Assembly: GCF_018919265.1 (NCBI RefSeq)
Contig: NZ_JAHLQO010000002.1
Span: 1-64,000 of the forward strand
Reading direction: 5' to 3'
Length of the DNA stretch: 64,000 bases
Origin: Peptoniphilus ovalis
Lineage (GTDB): Bacteria > Bacillota > Clostridia > Tissierellales > Peptoniphilaceae
Both the position numbers and the translations under genes were made by a program. Positions 10,827 through 20,202 of this stretch are shown one piece after another; position 1 is the first letter of the stretch, and each line of letters begins with the position of its first letter. The notes beneath the pieces were generated by a model, which saw nothing but the letters and a program-made list of their open reading frames with translations, ran no database searches and had not been told where the DNA came from.

Positions 10827-10900
10827 CTCAAACATCACTTCCAAACTAAATTGTTTAAAAATCCTCAATAAGAGTAAAAATAAATAAAAGGGGGATTTTA

Positions 10901-11587
10901 ATGATTAAAGCAATAAAAGCATTTTCGGATAATTATATTTGGGCAATTGAAATAGATAACAAATACATCATAGTGGATCCAGGTGAGGCAAATCCTGTCA
11001 TTAATTTCGTTGGAGATGGAGAAATTGAAGCAATTTTAATCACTCACATGCACAACGATCACATAGGTGGTGTAGCTGAACTTAAAGAAAAGTATTCTCC
11101 AAAAGTTTATGGTCCAATAGAGACAAGTGATTTAAATGATGTTGATGTTAAAGATGGCGATGAATTTGAAGTTCTGGGAAAAGTTTTTAGTGTAATTCTT
11201 ACAAATGGTCACACAAAAGAGCATGTATCCTATGTAATGGATGAAAATCTATTCTGCGGAGATTCATTATTCTTAGCAGGGTGCGGCAGAGTTTTCACAA
11301 GGGATTACAAAGCATCATTTGACGGACTTCAAAGACTCAAAGAACTACCTGATAATACAAAGGTTTATGCTGCACATGAATATTCCCTTTCAAATCTTGA
11401 GTTTGCAAAGACAGTAATTGATAACGAAGACCTAAACAAAGAATATGAAAGAGTGAAAAAATTAAGAGAAGAGGATAAAATCACGCTTCCTTCAACAATG
11501 GGTCTTGAAAAGAAAATCAATCCATTTTTACTTGCAGATTGTGTTGAAGAGTTTAAAAATTTTAGAGATAAAAAAGATAATGCATAA
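10901..11587 (+). CDS. gloB: Hydroxyacylglutathione hydrolase-like metallo-beta-lactamase (glyoxalase II)
   Basis: The protein has 228 residues. The metallo-beta-lactamase metal-binding motif THMHNDH is at about residues 47-53. Further ligands are in NGHTKEH and FCGDSLFLAGCGR, and the family's late motifs AAHEYSLSNLEFA, LPST and EKKINPFL are all present and in order. These are glyoxalase II features rather than those of generic MBL proteins. The known reaction is hydrolysis of S-lactoylglutathione; which thiol is used here is unknown. It stands alone after the repeat-rich gap, with ribosome site GGGGGA, and ends at a terminator shared with the convergent aldolase gene. Confidence 0.88.
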   Translation: MIKAIKAFSDNYIWAIEIDNKYIIVDPGEANPVINFVGDGEIEAILITHMHNDHIGGVAELKEKYSPKVYGPIETSDLNDVDVKDGDEFEVLGKVFSVILTNGHTKEHVSYVMDENLFCGDSLFLAGCGRVFTRDYKASFDGLQRLKELPDNTKVYAAHEYSLSNLEFAKTVIDNEDLNKEYERVKKLREEDKITLPSTMGLEKKINPFLLADCVEEFKNFRDKKDNA

Positions 11588-11588
11588 G

Positions 11589-11623
11589 AAAAAGTGTTGG
11601 TACTGAGCCAACACTTTTTTTAA
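11589..11623. terminator. Bidirectional terminator between gloB and the aldolase gene
   Basis: An 11-bp stem AAAAGTGTTGG / CCAACACTTTT with a seven-base loop has Ts on the plus strand and an A-rich left flank serving the minus strand. Confidence 0.9.
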
Positions 11624-11631
11624 TCTTATTT

Positions 11632-12522
11632 TTATTTTTCAACAGAGGCTTTGTAATTTTCTTCTATTGATTCATCTATTAATTTTGTAAATTCTTCTTC
11701 TGATTGATCTACATTAAGTCCTTCTGTCAATGCTCTTGAATAAGATGCAATTACGTCTTCGTTTTTTCTAAGCTTTTCATTTGCTTCTTCACGAGAATAT
11801 CCACCAGAAAGTGCAACAACTCTAATTGTTTGAGGGTAGTTTAATAAATCGTGATATAGATTTTCTTTTTCTGGAAGTGTAAGCTTAAACATTACATAAT
11901 TTTCTTTATCAAGTTTTTCAAGTCCTTCTATTAAATATTTTTTAAGAACTTCTTCAATTTCTGCCTTATCTTCTGCATGAATATCAACTTCAGGTTCGAT
12001 TATTGGAACGAATCCTGCATTTGAAATTTTCACTGCGTATTCAAATTGTTGGTCAACAACTTTTTTTATTGATTCTTCATTTAATTCTTTAATTACTGAA
12101 CGCATCTTTGTTCCAAAGATATTTCTTTCTTTTGCATTTTCAAGAAGTGAATCAATTTCTTTAAAAGGTTTCATTAATTGAACTCCGTCTTTAAGTTCAG
12201 CTAATCCTTCATCGATTTTAAGAATTGGAACTATTCCTTTTTCTTCCCAAAGATAATCTGCTGTGTATTTGTCCCCCACTTTTGAATTCATAGTGACTTT
12301 AAATAAAATTGCAGCTAGGATTCTATCTGATGTGAAAGCAGAATTTGTGATAATTCTCTTTCTCATTTCATGCACTAAATTAAACATTTCTTCTTCGTTT
12401 GAATAAGCATCTTCTTTAATTCCGTAGTTTAAAAGTGCCTTAGGAGTTGATCCACCTGATTGGTCAAGTGCTGCTATAAAGCCCTTGCCATTTTTCATTC
12501 TCTCTAATTGTTCTCTATTCAT
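11632..12522 (-). CDS. fda: Class I fructose-bisphosphate aldolase
   Basis: The protein has 296 residues, the length of bacterial class I FBA (S. aureus FdaB type). The diagnostic start [17 protein letters not shown] is present, followed by [15 protein letters not shown], and the segment [10 protein letters not shown] that should carry the Schiff-base lysine; VALSGGYS forms a phosphate-binding turn. It cleaves fructose-1,6-bisphosphate without a metal ion in glycolysis. The ribosome site GGAGGT lies before the ATG. It diverges from the rnhA operon with 86 bp between. Confidence 0.95.
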   Translation of the reverse strand: MNREQLERMKNGKGFIAALDQSGGSTPKALLNYGIKEDAYSNEEEMFNLVHEMRKRIITNSAFTSDRILAAILFKVTMNSKVGDKYTADYLWEEKGIVPILKIDEGLAELKDGVQLMKPFKEIDSLLENAKERNIFGTKMRSVIKELNEESIKKVVDQQFEYAVKISNAGFVPIIEPEVDIHAEDKAEIEEVLKKYLIEGLEKLDKENYVMFKLTLPEKENLYHDLLNYPQTIRVVALSGGYSREEANEKLRKNEDVIASYSRALTEGLNVDQSEEEFTKLIDESIEENYKASVEK

Positions 12523-12608
12523 TTAATACCTCCAAAACTCTAGACTTTCATTTCATTCTAATTATATAATAGTTATCTAAAGATGACAAATAAGAAAGAG
12601 AGTGTTTT

Positions 12609-13187
12609 ATGAATTATTACGCAGTTAGAGTTGGAAGAAATCCAGGCATTTACAAAACTTGGGACGAATGTAAAAGAGAAGTCACAGGATTTAAAGGTGC
12701 AAGTTACAAAAAATTTAGTAATTTAAAAGACGCAGAAAATTTTATAAATAATGAGGAAAAAGAAAAAAGAGAAAAAGCAAATGAAAACGAACTCATAGTT
12801 TATGTTGACGGTTCTTATAGAAATTCTGATAAAAGTCACTCTTATGGGGTATACATGTATAATGGATTAGAAGAGTATTCTTTCTCTAAGAGATTTTTCA
12901 AAAATTCTGAAATGAGAAATGTTTCTGGAGAAATTAAAGGTGCCATGAAGGCAATGGATTATGCAAGGGAAATTAAAAAGGACAAAATTTATCTGCACTA
13001 TGATTATGAAGGCATAAGATCTTGGGCTTTGGGCTATTGGAAAGCCAATAAAGAAGGCACAAAGGAATATAAAAAGTTCTACGATGAGGTTAAAAAGACT
13101 CTTGAAGTTGAATTTATAAAAGTAGCAGCTCACAGTGGAGTTAAATACAATGAACTTGTTGACAAACTTGCGAAGGAGGCAAAATGA
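12609..13187 (+). CDS. rnhA: Ribonuclease H1 with N-terminal viroplasmin-type domain
   Basis: The protein has 192 residues. Residues 1-45 are the Cauli_VI/RNase H1 hybrid-binding domain (YYAVRVGRNPGIYKTWDECK). The catalytic domain follows with acidic residues in VYVDGSYRN, SGEIKGAMKAM, LHYDYEG and ELVDKLAKEA. It degrades RNA in RNA-DNA hybrids. The domain order is that of RNase HI from Firmicutes and eukaryotes rather than E. coli. The gene overlaps the next by 4 bases (ATGA) and opens a five-gene operon. Confidence 0.95.
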   Translation: MNYYAVRVGRNPGIYKTWDECKREVTGFKGASYKKFSNLKDAENFINNEEKEKREKANENELIVYVDGSYRNSDKSHSYGVYMYNGLEEYSFSKRFFKNSEMRNVSGEIKGAMKAMDYAREIKKDKIYLHYDYEGIRSWALGYWKANKEGTKEYKKFYDEVKKTLEVEFIKVAAHSGVKYNELVDKLAKEAK

Positions 13188-13618
13188 GAAAGTCTTGGGA
13201 TGAATATTTTATGGAGATAACTGGAATGGTTGCAACTCGCTCTACTTGTGATAGGGCTTTTGTTGGATGTGTTTTAGTTAACAAGGACAATAGAATAGTT
13301 TCTACTGGATACAATGGTTCTGTCTCTGGCAATCCACACTGTTCAGAGGTGGGTCACACTATGCGTGATGGACACTGCATTGCCACAATTCACGCAGAGA
13401 TGAATGCTCTTTTATATTGTGCAAAGGAAGGAATTTCTGTTAAAGGTGCAAAGGCCTATGTAACTCATTTTCCTTGCTTAAATTGCACAAAAGCACTTAT
13501 ACAAGCAGGTATCTCTGAGATTTTTTATAGAGAAGCCTACAGAGTCGACGATTATGCTCTTGAGCTAATCGAAAAAAATAATATAATTCTACGACAAATT
13601 AAGGAGGAACAAAAATGA
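13184..13618 (+). CDS. dCMP deaminase (ComEB family)
   Basis: The protein has 144 residues. The zinc-binding cytidine/deoxycytidylate deaminase signature is complete: IHAEMNA supplies His and the catalytic Glu, and PCLNC supplies two Cys. The start MRKSWDEYFMEI is typical of dCMP deaminases. It converts dCMP to dUMP for thymidylate synthesis. It overlaps rnhA and mscL by 4 bases each, so it is translationally coupled; its ribosome site GGAGG lies inside rnhA. Confidence 0.95.
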   Translation: MRKSWDEYFMEITGMVATRSTCDRAFVGCVLVNKDNRIVSTGYNGSVSGNPHCSEVGHTMRDGHCIATIHAEMNALLYCAKEGISVKGAKAYVTHFPCLNCTKALIQAGISEIFYREAYRVDDYALELIEKNNIILRQIKEEQK

Positions 13619-14037
13619 AAGGATTTATTAAAGACTTTAAAGATTTTATTGCAAGAGGAAATGTACTTGACATGGCAGTCGGTGTTATTATAGGGGCTGC
13701 TTTTGGAAAGATAGTATCAAGTTTAGTTGACAATATATTAACTCCATTGCTAGGAATTTTAATTGGAGGAGTTAATTTTGAAGATTTATCAATTGTTGTT
13801 GGAACTGCAGAAGTTAAATATGGTGCATTTATTCAATCAGTATTTGACTTTTTAATTATCGCATTTGTAATTTTTACTATCATTAGACAAATCTCAAATG
13901 TTACAGCCAGATTTAAAAAACAAGAAGAAGTATCAGCACCTAAAGAAAAGGAATGCCCTTTCTGTAAATCAACTATTGCAATAAATGCAACAAGATGTCC
14001 TCATTGTACATCTGAATTAGAAAGCAAAACTATATGA
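13615..14037 (+). CDS. mscL: Large-conductance mechanosensitive channel MscL with C-terminal zinc ribbon
   Basis: The protein has 140 residues. The N-terminal helix and first membrane segment ([24 protein letters not shown]) are classic MscL, and the second membrane helix lies near residues 72-95. The C-terminus carries [18 protein letters not shown], a four-cysteine zinc ribbon. MscL opens under membrane tension to release solutes after osmotic downshock. The ribbon is an addition to the basic MscL fold and its role is unknown. It sits in a 4-base-overlap operon with the deaminase and the patatin gene. Confidence 0.95.
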   Translation: MKGFIKDFKDFIARGNVLDMAVGVIIGAAFGKIVSSLVDNILTPLLGILIGGVNFEDLSIVVGTAEVKYGAFIQSVFDFLIIAFVIFTIIRQISNVTARFKKQEEVSAPKEKECPFCKSTIAINATRCPHCTSELESKTI

Positions 14038-15062
14038 AGTATGCACTAGTCCTTGAAGGGGGAGGCGCAAAGGGAGCCTATCAAATTGGTGCATATTTTG
14101 CACTTGAAGAAATGGGTTTTGAATTTTCAAAAATTGTTGGCACAAGTATTGGAGCCTTCAATGGAGCTATGATTTGTCAGGGAGATGCTTATGAATGTTA
14201 TAATGCATGGAAAAATCTAAATCTTGAAGATTTTAAAAATGAATTAGATAATGTCAGTGAAAATGACGATTTATTTTCCAGACTTAAGGCAAAACTTCAA
14301 AAGCACGATATAAAAATTCCTGAGCTTACAATTTCGCCTGATCCACTTTATCGATTAGTTGATAGATTTATAGACGAAGACAAAATTAGAAATTCGCCCA
14401 TAGATTTTGGAATATGCACAATAAATATTTCTGATTTTAAAGTTGAGAGGTTGTTTAAAGATGACATTGAAGAGGGACTTCTAAAAGATTATATAATTGC
14501 AACTTGTTATCTGCCATTTTTCAAACTAAAAAGACTCCACGGCAAATACTTTTTAGATGGTGGGTTTGCATCTCCCATGCCAATGGAGATGATTGAAGAA
14601 GGAACTGAAATAATCTTAATTAGACTTAGCAATGTACCACTTGCTGATACATCTCGTGCTAAATATGTAATCGAGCCTAGAAAAAGTCTTGGAAGAACTA
14701 TGGACTTTGACAAAGAAAAGGCAGATGAGCTAATTAAGTTAGGATATTTTGATGCAATTAAATCTGTAAAAGGTCTTGCAGGAGATGAATACTATATAAA
14801 AAGAGTTGATGAAGAAGAAAGTATAGAGTATTTAATCGACATTTTGCAAGCTGAAGCAGAAAATTCAGAAATACCTTTTATTAGAAATATATTTGAAAAG
14901 ATAATTCCTAAGTTAGCCGAAGAATTTGAACTGCCACTTGATTTTAAATATGACGAAATATTATACAAAGTCCTTGAGAGAAATGCAAAGAAGAAAAATA
15001 TAGATAGATTTAAAGTTTATACTGTAGAAGAACTTACAAAGGAGGTATTAAGTGAATTTTAG
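14034..15062 (+). CDS. Patatin-like phospholipase
   Basis: The protein has 342 residues. The oxyanion-hole motif GGGAKGAY is at residues 8-15, the nucleophile serine lies in [10 protein letters not shown], and the catalytic aspartate is in [10 protein letters not shown], giving the Ser-Asp dyad of bacterial patatins. It is a predicted lipid acyl hydrolase with no signal peptide, so intracellular or membrane-associated. Its substrate is unknown. Overlaps of 4 bases with mscL and 11 bases with the NUDIX gene imply one transcript. Confidence 0.93.
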   Translation: MKYALVLEGGGAKGAYQIGAYFALEEMGFEFSKIVGTSIGAFNGAMICQGDAYECYNAWKNLNLEDFKNELDNVSENDDLFSRLKAKLQKHDIKIPELTISPDPLYRLVDRFIDEDKIRNSPIDFGICTINISDFKVERLFKDDIEEGLLKDYIIATCYLPFFKLKRLHGKYFLDGGFASPMPMEMIEEGTEIILIRLSNVPLADTSRAKYVIEPRKSLGRTMDFDKEKADELIKLGYFDAIKSVKGLAGDEYYIKRVDEEESIEYLIDILQAEAENSEIPFIRNIFEKIIPKLAEEFELPLDFKYDEILYKVLERNAKKKNIDRFKVYTVEELTKEVLSEF

Positions 15063-15672
15063 TCCAGCAAAAATTAAGAAAAAACTGCAAAATCACAAAC
15101 CATCTCCAATAGATGTAAAAAATAGTTTCTCTGTTTTAATTCCACTAATAGAAATAGATGGAGAACTTCACTTAGTTTATGAAAAAAGAGCAATGACTTT
15201 GAGAAATCAACCGGGAGAAATTTCTTTTCCAGGTGGCAAAATCGAAAAGGGAGAAACTCCTGAAGAAGCTGCAGTAAGGGAAACTTGCGAAGAACTTTTA
15301 ATTAAGAAAAAAGACATTGAAGTTTATTCAGAGGGAGATTTTTTAGTAAATCCCTATGCTTCAATAATTTATTCTTTTGTTGGACTTATCACTGAAGAGT
15401 TTGATAAAATTAAACCTTCAGAAGATGAAGTTGAAAGAATTTTCACAGTTCCGCTAAAATTTTTACTTGAACATGAGCCAGAAGCTTATGAAATTAAACT
15501 AAGTGTCGATAGAAATAATAATTTTCCTTACCACAAGATACCCAATGGTGTGAATTATAAATTCAAAAGAGGTAAGGAAAATGTGCTATTCTACGAATAT
15601 GATGACGAAATAATTTGGGGTTTTACAGCAAAAATGACTAATAAGTTTATAGAAAGCTTAAAATCCAAGTAA
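15052..15672 (+). CDS. NUDIX hydrolase, CoA-pyrophosphatase type
   Basis: The protein has 206 residues from a GTG start with GGAGGT upstream inside the patatin gene. The segment [15 protein letters not shown] matches the extra motif that marks CoA-cleaving NUDIX enzymes, and it runs into a complete NUDIX box ([20 protein letters not shown]). The expected reaction is hydrolysis of CoA to phosphopantetheine and 3',5'-ADP; specificity is inferred from the motif only. It is the last gene of the rnhA operon and is followed by a terminator. Confidence 0.9.
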   Translation: MNFSPAKIKKKLQNHKPSPIDVKNSFSVLIPLIEIDGELHLVYEKRAMTLRNQPGEISFPGGKIEKGETPEEAAVRETCEELLIKKKDIEVYSEGDFLVNPYASIIYSFVGLITEEFDKIKPSEDEVERIFTVPLKFLLEHEPEAYEIKLSVDRNNNFPYHKIPNGVNYKFKRGKENVLFYEYDDEIIWGFTAKMTNKFIESLKSK

Positions 15673-15702
15673 ATTGTAATATTATTGTAATATTTAATCA
15701 CA

Positions 15703-15736
15703 AAGCCCTAGTTTTCAACGCTGGGGCTTATTCTTT
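15703..15736 (+). terminator. Terminator of the rnhA-NUDIX operon
   Basis: The stem AGCCCTAG / CTGGGGCT (one wobble) is followed by a T-rich tail (TTATTCTTTT). Confidence 0.7.
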
Positions 15737-15832
15737 TACACTTTAGTCTGTTTCAAAATCTGAAGTTTTTCGAAAATTTAATTACAAACAATGGCTATTT
15801 CAAGCCTTTTTTAAAATTTAAGTAAAGAAAAA

Positions 15833-15861
15833 TTGACAAATTATATATTTTTTAATATACT
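15833..15861 (+). promoter_or_regulatory. Promoter of the 3D-domain gene
   Basis: Consensus TTGACA and TATACT are spaced by exactly 17 bp. The leader that follows contains GTTACAAA and TTTGTAAC, which can pair to form a hairpin just before the ribosome site. Confidence 0.85.
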
Positions 15862-15932
15862 CTTTAAAGATTGAAATAAGTTACAAAAAAGTAACAATAT
15901 TTACAACTTTGTAACAAATGGAGGTTATATTT

Positions 15933-16916
15933 TTGAAAAATATTAATTTTAGAAGTGCAAAATCGCTATTAATTTTATTAGCCTTAGCAGCACTACTTAC
16001 AATGGGTTTTAGAACAACAATGGGTAAGGACATAAAATTAAATATAAATGGCGAGGTAAAAACAGTATTCACATATGAAGCAACTGTTGGAGATTTTCTT
16101 GAAAAAGAAAATATAGTAGTAAAGAATAAAGATGTTGTAACACCATCAGTTGATGAAGAACTTACAAATGATATGGAAATATTAGTTACTTCACCAAAAT
16201 CATATCATGTAAAAGATGGAAATAGAACAATAATTGCTGAAGTTAACGGATACACTGTTTCTGATGTATTAGAAAACTTAGGAATTAAACTAAATAAACT
16301 TGACAGAATTTCAACTAATCTTGATGAAGTTGCAGTTGAAGGAATGGAAATTAAAATTGATAGAGTAGTAGAAGAAAATATTACAAACAATATTGAAATT
16401 CCTTTCGAAACTGAAAAACGTGATAATGCAGATATGTTAAAAGGTGAAACAAAAGTTATCACTAAGGGAGAAGTTGGAACAAAAGTTGAAGATGTTAAGA
16501 ATACTTATGTAAATGGCGTTTTAGAATCAACTGAAATCCTAAAAAGCGAAATCACAAAAGCTCCTGTTAAAGAAGTTTTAGAAGTTGGAACTAAAGAAGC
16601 ACCACAAGCTCCAAATGGAAAATCTGCAAAAAGAGTAATTGTAATGCAAGCAACAGCTTATGACCCAACTGCTGGTTCAAAGACAGCTATGGGAACAAGA
16701 GCAAGAGTTGGAGCAGTGGCAGTTGACCCAAGAGTTATACCACTTGGATCAAAATTATACATTGAATCAATGGACGGGTTCCCAACATATGGATATGCAA
16801 CAGCAGAAGATACTGGTGGAGCAATTAAGGGAAATAGAATAGATTTATTCTACAATACAAATGCACAAGCTAGAAAATTCGGAAGAAGAAATGTAAAAGT
16901 TTATGTGCTAGATTAA
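15933..16916 (+). CDS. Secreted DUF348/G5/3D-domain protein (cell-wall lytic type)
   Basis: The protein has 327 residues from the TTG at 15933, which follows GGAGGT at the right distance; the ATG at 15918 overlaps that ribosome site and is rejected. After an N-terminal membrane segment come two DUF348 modules (about residues 30-125), a G5 domain (about 135-215) and a C-terminal 3D domain with its three conserved aspartates (AVDPRVIPLG, AEDTGG, NRIDLFY). This is the YabE/Rpf-like architecture of muralytic, resuscitation-linked proteins; the 3D domain is a lytic transglycosylase-like fold. It is monocistronic, between a consensus promoter and a terminator. Confidence 0.93.
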   Translation: MKNINFRSAKSLLILLALAALLTMGFRTTMGKDIKLNINGEVKTVFTYEATVGDFLEKENIVVKNKDVVTPSVDEELTNDMEILVTSPKSYHVKDGNRTIIAEVNGYTVSDVLENLGIKLNKLDRISTNLDEVAVEGMEIKIDRVVEENITNNIEIPFETEKRDNADMLKGETKVITKGEVGTKVEDVKNTYVNGVLESTEILKSEITKAPVKEVLEVGTKEAPQAPNGKSAKRVIVMQATAYDPTAGSKTAMGTRARVGAVAVDPRVIPLGSKLYIESMDGFPTYGYATAEDTGGAIKGNRIDLFYNTNAQARKFGRRNVKVYVLD

Positions 16917-16921
16917 TAATT

Positions 16922-16948
16922 AAGCTTGGAGAAATCCAAGCTTTTTTT
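16922..16948 (+). terminator. Terminator of the 3D-domain gene
   Basis: A perfect 9-bp stem AAGCTTGGA / TCCAAGCTT with a GAAA loop and a run of Ts. Confidence 0.95.
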
Positions 16949-16954
16949 ATTGAG

Positions 16955-17012
16955 AAGAAGAGGGCTGCCCTTTAGGGCTGTCCTCGTAAATGAAAAAGCA
17001 TGAAAAGAAACA
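16955..17012. repeat. Intergenic GGGCTGCCC-TTTA-GGGCTGTCC element
   Basis: GAGGGCTGCCC, TTTA, then GGGCTGTCCTCG is followed by AAATGAAAAAGCATGAAAAG. An inverted near-identical copy lies at 27468-27527, on the far side of the IS3 element. The remaining part of the gap to 17277 holds the promoter region of the permease gene. Confidence 0.85.
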
Positions 17013-17101
17013 CAAAATAATGTACATGTAGTAAAGGATTGTATTCAAATCTCCTCAAAACTTTATCATCCCAATAATTCATCACATAAAACTGTTAAAA
17101 T

Positions 17102-17123
17102 AATTCCAAAAATCGTTGGAATT
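17102..17123. promoter_or_regulatory. Inverted repeat upstream of the permease operon
   Basis: AATTCCAA, six bases, TTGGAATT: a perfect 8-bp inverted repeat about 100 bp upstream of the likely -10. It has no T-run, so an operator or part of an upstream leader is more likely than a terminator. No regulator is assigned. Confidence 0.4.
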
Positions 17124-17201
17124 CTAAGATTAAAGAAAAAGCAAGAAATTCTAAGAAATATATAAATTAATTTACAAATTGTATTTAATTGTCAATATCT
17201 A

Positions 17202-17230
17202 TAGACTTAAACCTCTTTTAGATTTATAAT
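17202..17230 (+). promoter_or_regulatory. Possible promoter of the permease-aminopeptidase operon
   Basis: TATAAT at 17225-17230 lies 17 bp after TAGACT, a poor -35 match. It leaves a ~40-base leader before the GGAG ribosome site. Confidence 0.5.
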
Positions 17231-17277
17231 GTAAATGTTATCAAAGCAATAATTAAATATTACGAGAGGAGACAATT

Positions 17278-18720
17278 ATGCAAGATTCACAAAAGAAAAT
17301 AAAATGGTACTCACTGAGTTTCATGGCATTTTCTACTTTATGGGGATTTGGAAATGTTGTAAATGGATTTGTATTCTTTAACGGAATCCAAGTAATATTT
17401 TCATGGATCCTAATGTTCGCACTTTATTTTATCCCAAACGCTCTTATGGTAGGAGAGCTTGGTTCTGCCTTCAAAAACGAAGGTGGAGGAGTTACATCAT
17501 GGATTAGAGCAACTTCAAGCGACAAGTTGGCATACTATGCAGGCTGGACTTATTGGGCATGCCATATCACATATATTGCATCTAAGGGTTCAGGAGGACT
17601 TAAAGCACTTAGCTGGATGTTTTTCCAAAACGCAGAAGTTTATGACTCACTTCCATCACTATATGTTCAACTTGCAACACTTGCAGTATTCTTAATATTC
17701 TGCTGGGTAGCAAGTAGAGGAATTAATCCACTAAAGAACTTGGCAACAATTGCAGGTTCAAGTATGTTTGTCATGGGTATTCTTTACACAATACTTATGT
17801 TTGCAGCACCAGCAATTAATCCAAATGGTGGATACTTATCACTTGATTGGTCACTAGATAATATAATACCAACATTTGATTTAAAATACTTCACAAGTTT
17901 ATCAATCCTTGTATTTGCAGTAGGTGGTATTGAAAAGATGAGTCCATATGTAAACCACATGGAAGGAGATTCCTCAAAAGAATTCCCTAAGGCAATGATA
18001 TTTGCAGCTGTAATGGTAGTTATTTCAGCAATTTTTGGAACAATTGCAATGGGAATGATGTTTGACCCAGCTATTATAAATTCTGACCCTGCAACATTTG
18101 ACTCATATGCAGCAAATGGATCATACTGGGCATTCCAAAAATTAGGTGAATACTATGGAGTAGGTAATATTATCCTTATTATTTATGCTTTATGTAATGT
18201 AATAGGACAATTCTCTACACTTGTAGTAAGTATTGACGCACCTCTTAGAATGCTTCTTGATGATGACAGAACAAATAAATACATTCCAAGAAAACTTCTA
18301 AAGAAAAATAAATATGGTGCATATATTAATGGTATTAAGTTAATAGTTGTATTAGCAGGTTCTATTATTCTTGCACAAATACTTGTACCAGGAGCTGCAA
18401 CAGTTCTAAGACAACTTACAAAACTTAACTCAATTACAATGCCACTTCGTTATCTATGGGTATTCTTAGCTTATATATTCCTTAGAAAACAACAAGATAA
18501 ATTCCACAGAGAATTCTTCTTTACTAAAAATCAAGGGATTGCGCTATTCTTTGGATTCTGGTGTTTCTTTGTAACAGCAGCATGTTGTGCACTTGGTATG
18601 ATTTCAGATGACCCAGTTCAAATGGCATTAAACATTGTAACACCATTTGTATTATTTGCACTTGGAATTATTCTTCCAATGATTAGAAAGAGAGAAGACG
18701 AAAAGCTAGGAGTAAAATAA
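17278..18720 (+). CDS. APC-superfamily amino-acid permease
   Basis: The protein has 480 residues and about 12 hydrophobic helices. The start WYSLSFMAFSTLWGFGNVVNGF and the Gly-rich first helix are typical of the APC superfamily (glutamate/GABA antiporter or YjeM-like branch). It transports an amino acid across the cytoplasmic membrane; the substrate is not readable from sequence. The ribosome site GAGGAG lies upstream. It is co-transcribed with an M18 aminopeptidase 24 bases downstream, so a peptide or amino-acid utilisation role is likely. Confidence 0.88.
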   Translation: MQDSQKKIKWYSLSFMAFSTLWGFGNVVNGFVFFNGIQVIFSWILMFALYFIPNALMVGELGSAFKNEGGGVTSWIRATSSDKLAYYAGWTYWACHITYIASKGSGGLKALSWMFFQNAEVYDSLPSLYVQLATLAVFLIFCWVASRGINPLKNLATIAGSSMFVMGILYTILMFAAPAINPNGGYLSLDWSLDNIIPTFDLKYFTSLSILVFAVGGIEKMSPYVNHMEGDSSKEFPKAMIFAAVMVVISAIFGTIAMGMMFDPAIINSDPATFDSYAANGSYWAFQKLGEYYGVGNIILIIYALCNVIGQFSTLVVSIDAPLRMLLDDDRTNKYIPRKLLKKNKYGAYINGIKLIVVLAGSIILAQILVPGAATVLRQLTKLNSITMPLRYLWVFLAYIFLRKQQDKFHREFFFTKNQGIALFFGFWCFFVTAACCALGMISDDPVQMALNIVTPFVLFALGIILPMIRKREDEKLGVK

Positions 18721-18744
18721 CTTGATTATACCTTAGGAGGTCAT

Positions 18745-20064
18745 ATGAATTATTTAGAATGCTCAAAAGAATTAATTGAATATATAAGAAAAAGTGCCAG
18801 CATGTTTCACACAATTGACACTATTAAATCTTATTTAAATGAAGAAAACTTTACAGAGCTAAAAGAAGGCGAAGCTTGGAAATTAGAAAAGGGAAAGAAT
18901 TATTACACAACTAGAAATGATTCAAGTATAATTGCTTTTAAAATTGGAGAAGAATTATCAGATTATCACTTCCAATTAATAGCATCCCATTCTGATTCAC
19001 CAACTTATAAAGTAAAATCTATTCCAGAACTTGAAGGACCTGGCGAATATTTAAGAATAAATGTTGAAGGCTATGGTGGAATGATTGACTCAACTTGGCT
19101 TGACAAACCACTTACACTTGCAGGAAGAGTATTAGTTGAAGAAAATGGAGAAGTTAATTCAAAACTTCTTTACATTGACAAAGATATACTTCTTATTCCA
19201 AATGTGCCTATTCACATGAATAGAGAAGTTAACGATGGCTATAAATTTAATAGACAAGTTGATTTAATACCACTATTTTCAGCAGGTGAACTTAAAAAAG
19301 GCGACTACGACAAGATGATAGCTGAATATCTTGGAGTAAATGTAAATCAAATAATTGCAAAAGACTTATTCCTTGTAAATAGACAAGAGGGAAAAATTTG
19401 GGGATATAAAGATGAATTTGTATCAACACCAAAACTTGATGACCTTGAATGTTCATTCACATCACTTAAAGCCTTCATAGCTGGAGAAAATCCTAAAGCA
19501 GTAAATGTTTACGCTTGTTTTGACAACGAAGAAGTTGGATCAAACACAAAACAAGGCGCAATGAGTACACTTTTATATGACACATTAACTAGAATAAATG
19601 CATCACTTGGATACACTGACGAAGATTATCACATGGCAGTTGCAAAATCATTCTTAGTAAGTGCAGACAATGCTCATGCAGTTCATCCAAACCACAAGGA
19701 AAAATCAGATGAAGAAAACAGAACATTTATGAATAAGGGAATAGTAATCAAAGAAGCTGCAAATCAAAAATACACATCAGATGCATTTTCTCAAGCAGTA
19801 TTTAAAAAGATTTGTAGCTTAGCAGAAGTTCCAGTTCAACACTTTGCAAATAGAAGTGATATGCAAGGAGGATCCACTCTTGGAAACCTTTCTAATACAC
19901 AAGTATCACTTCACGCAGTAGATATTGGACTTCCACAAATTGCAATGCACTCAAGCTACGAAACAGCTGGAGTTGTAGATGTAGAGTATATGATTAGAGC
20001 TCTTACAAAATATTATAATTCAAATATAAAAATTGACGGAGCTTCAAAATTTTCAATTGAATAA
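18745..20064 (+). CDS. M18 family aminopeptidase
   Basis: The protein has 439 residues, the usual M18 length. Metal ligands and catalytic residues are visible: ASHSDSPTYKVK, LDDLE, CFDNEEVGS, SADNAHAVHPN and the final MHSSYET. It is a cytosolic two-zinc enzyme removing N-terminal (often acidic or neutral) residues from peptides. The ribosome site AGGAGGT lies upstream. It follows the permease in one operon and ends at a terminator, suggesting intracellular processing of peptides whose products feed fermentation. Confidence 0.95.
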   Translation: MNYLECSKELIEYIRKSASMFHTIDTIKSYLNEENFTELKEGEAWKLEKGKNYYTTRNDSSIIAFKIGEELSDYHFQLIASHSDSPTYKVKSIPELEGPGEYLRINVEGYGGMIDSTWLDKPLTLAGRVLVEENGEVNSKLLYIDKDILLIPNVPIHMNREVNDGYKFNRQVDLIPLFSAGELKKGDYDKMIAEYLGVNVNQIIAKDLFLVNRQEGKIWGYKDEFVSTPKLDDLECSFTSLKAFIAGENPKAVNVYACFDNEEVGSNTKQGAMSTLLYDTLTRINASLGYTDEDYHMAVAKSFLVSADNAHAVHPNHKEKSDEENRTFMNKGIVIKEAANQKYTSDAFSQAVFKKICSLAEVPVQHFANRSDMQGGSTLGNLSNTQVSLHAVDIGLPQIAMHSSYETAGVVDVEYMIRALTKYYNSNIKIDGASKFSIE

Positions 20065-20075
20065 TAATTTTAATT

Positions 20076-20103
20076 AGGCTGTGCTTTTGCATGGCCTTTT
20101 TTT
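20076..20103 (+). terminator. Terminator of the permease-aminopeptidase operon
   Basis: The nine-pair stem AGGCTGTGC / GCATGGCCT (two wobbles) with a TTTT loop is followed by seven Ts. Confidence 0.85.
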
Positions 20104-20202
20104 AATTTAGAAAAAAATTTGACTTATTATAATATTTTTTCACAAAAAATACAATAATATATTTTAGAATAATAAATCATTTAAATTTTAAGTAGGGAAA
20201 AT

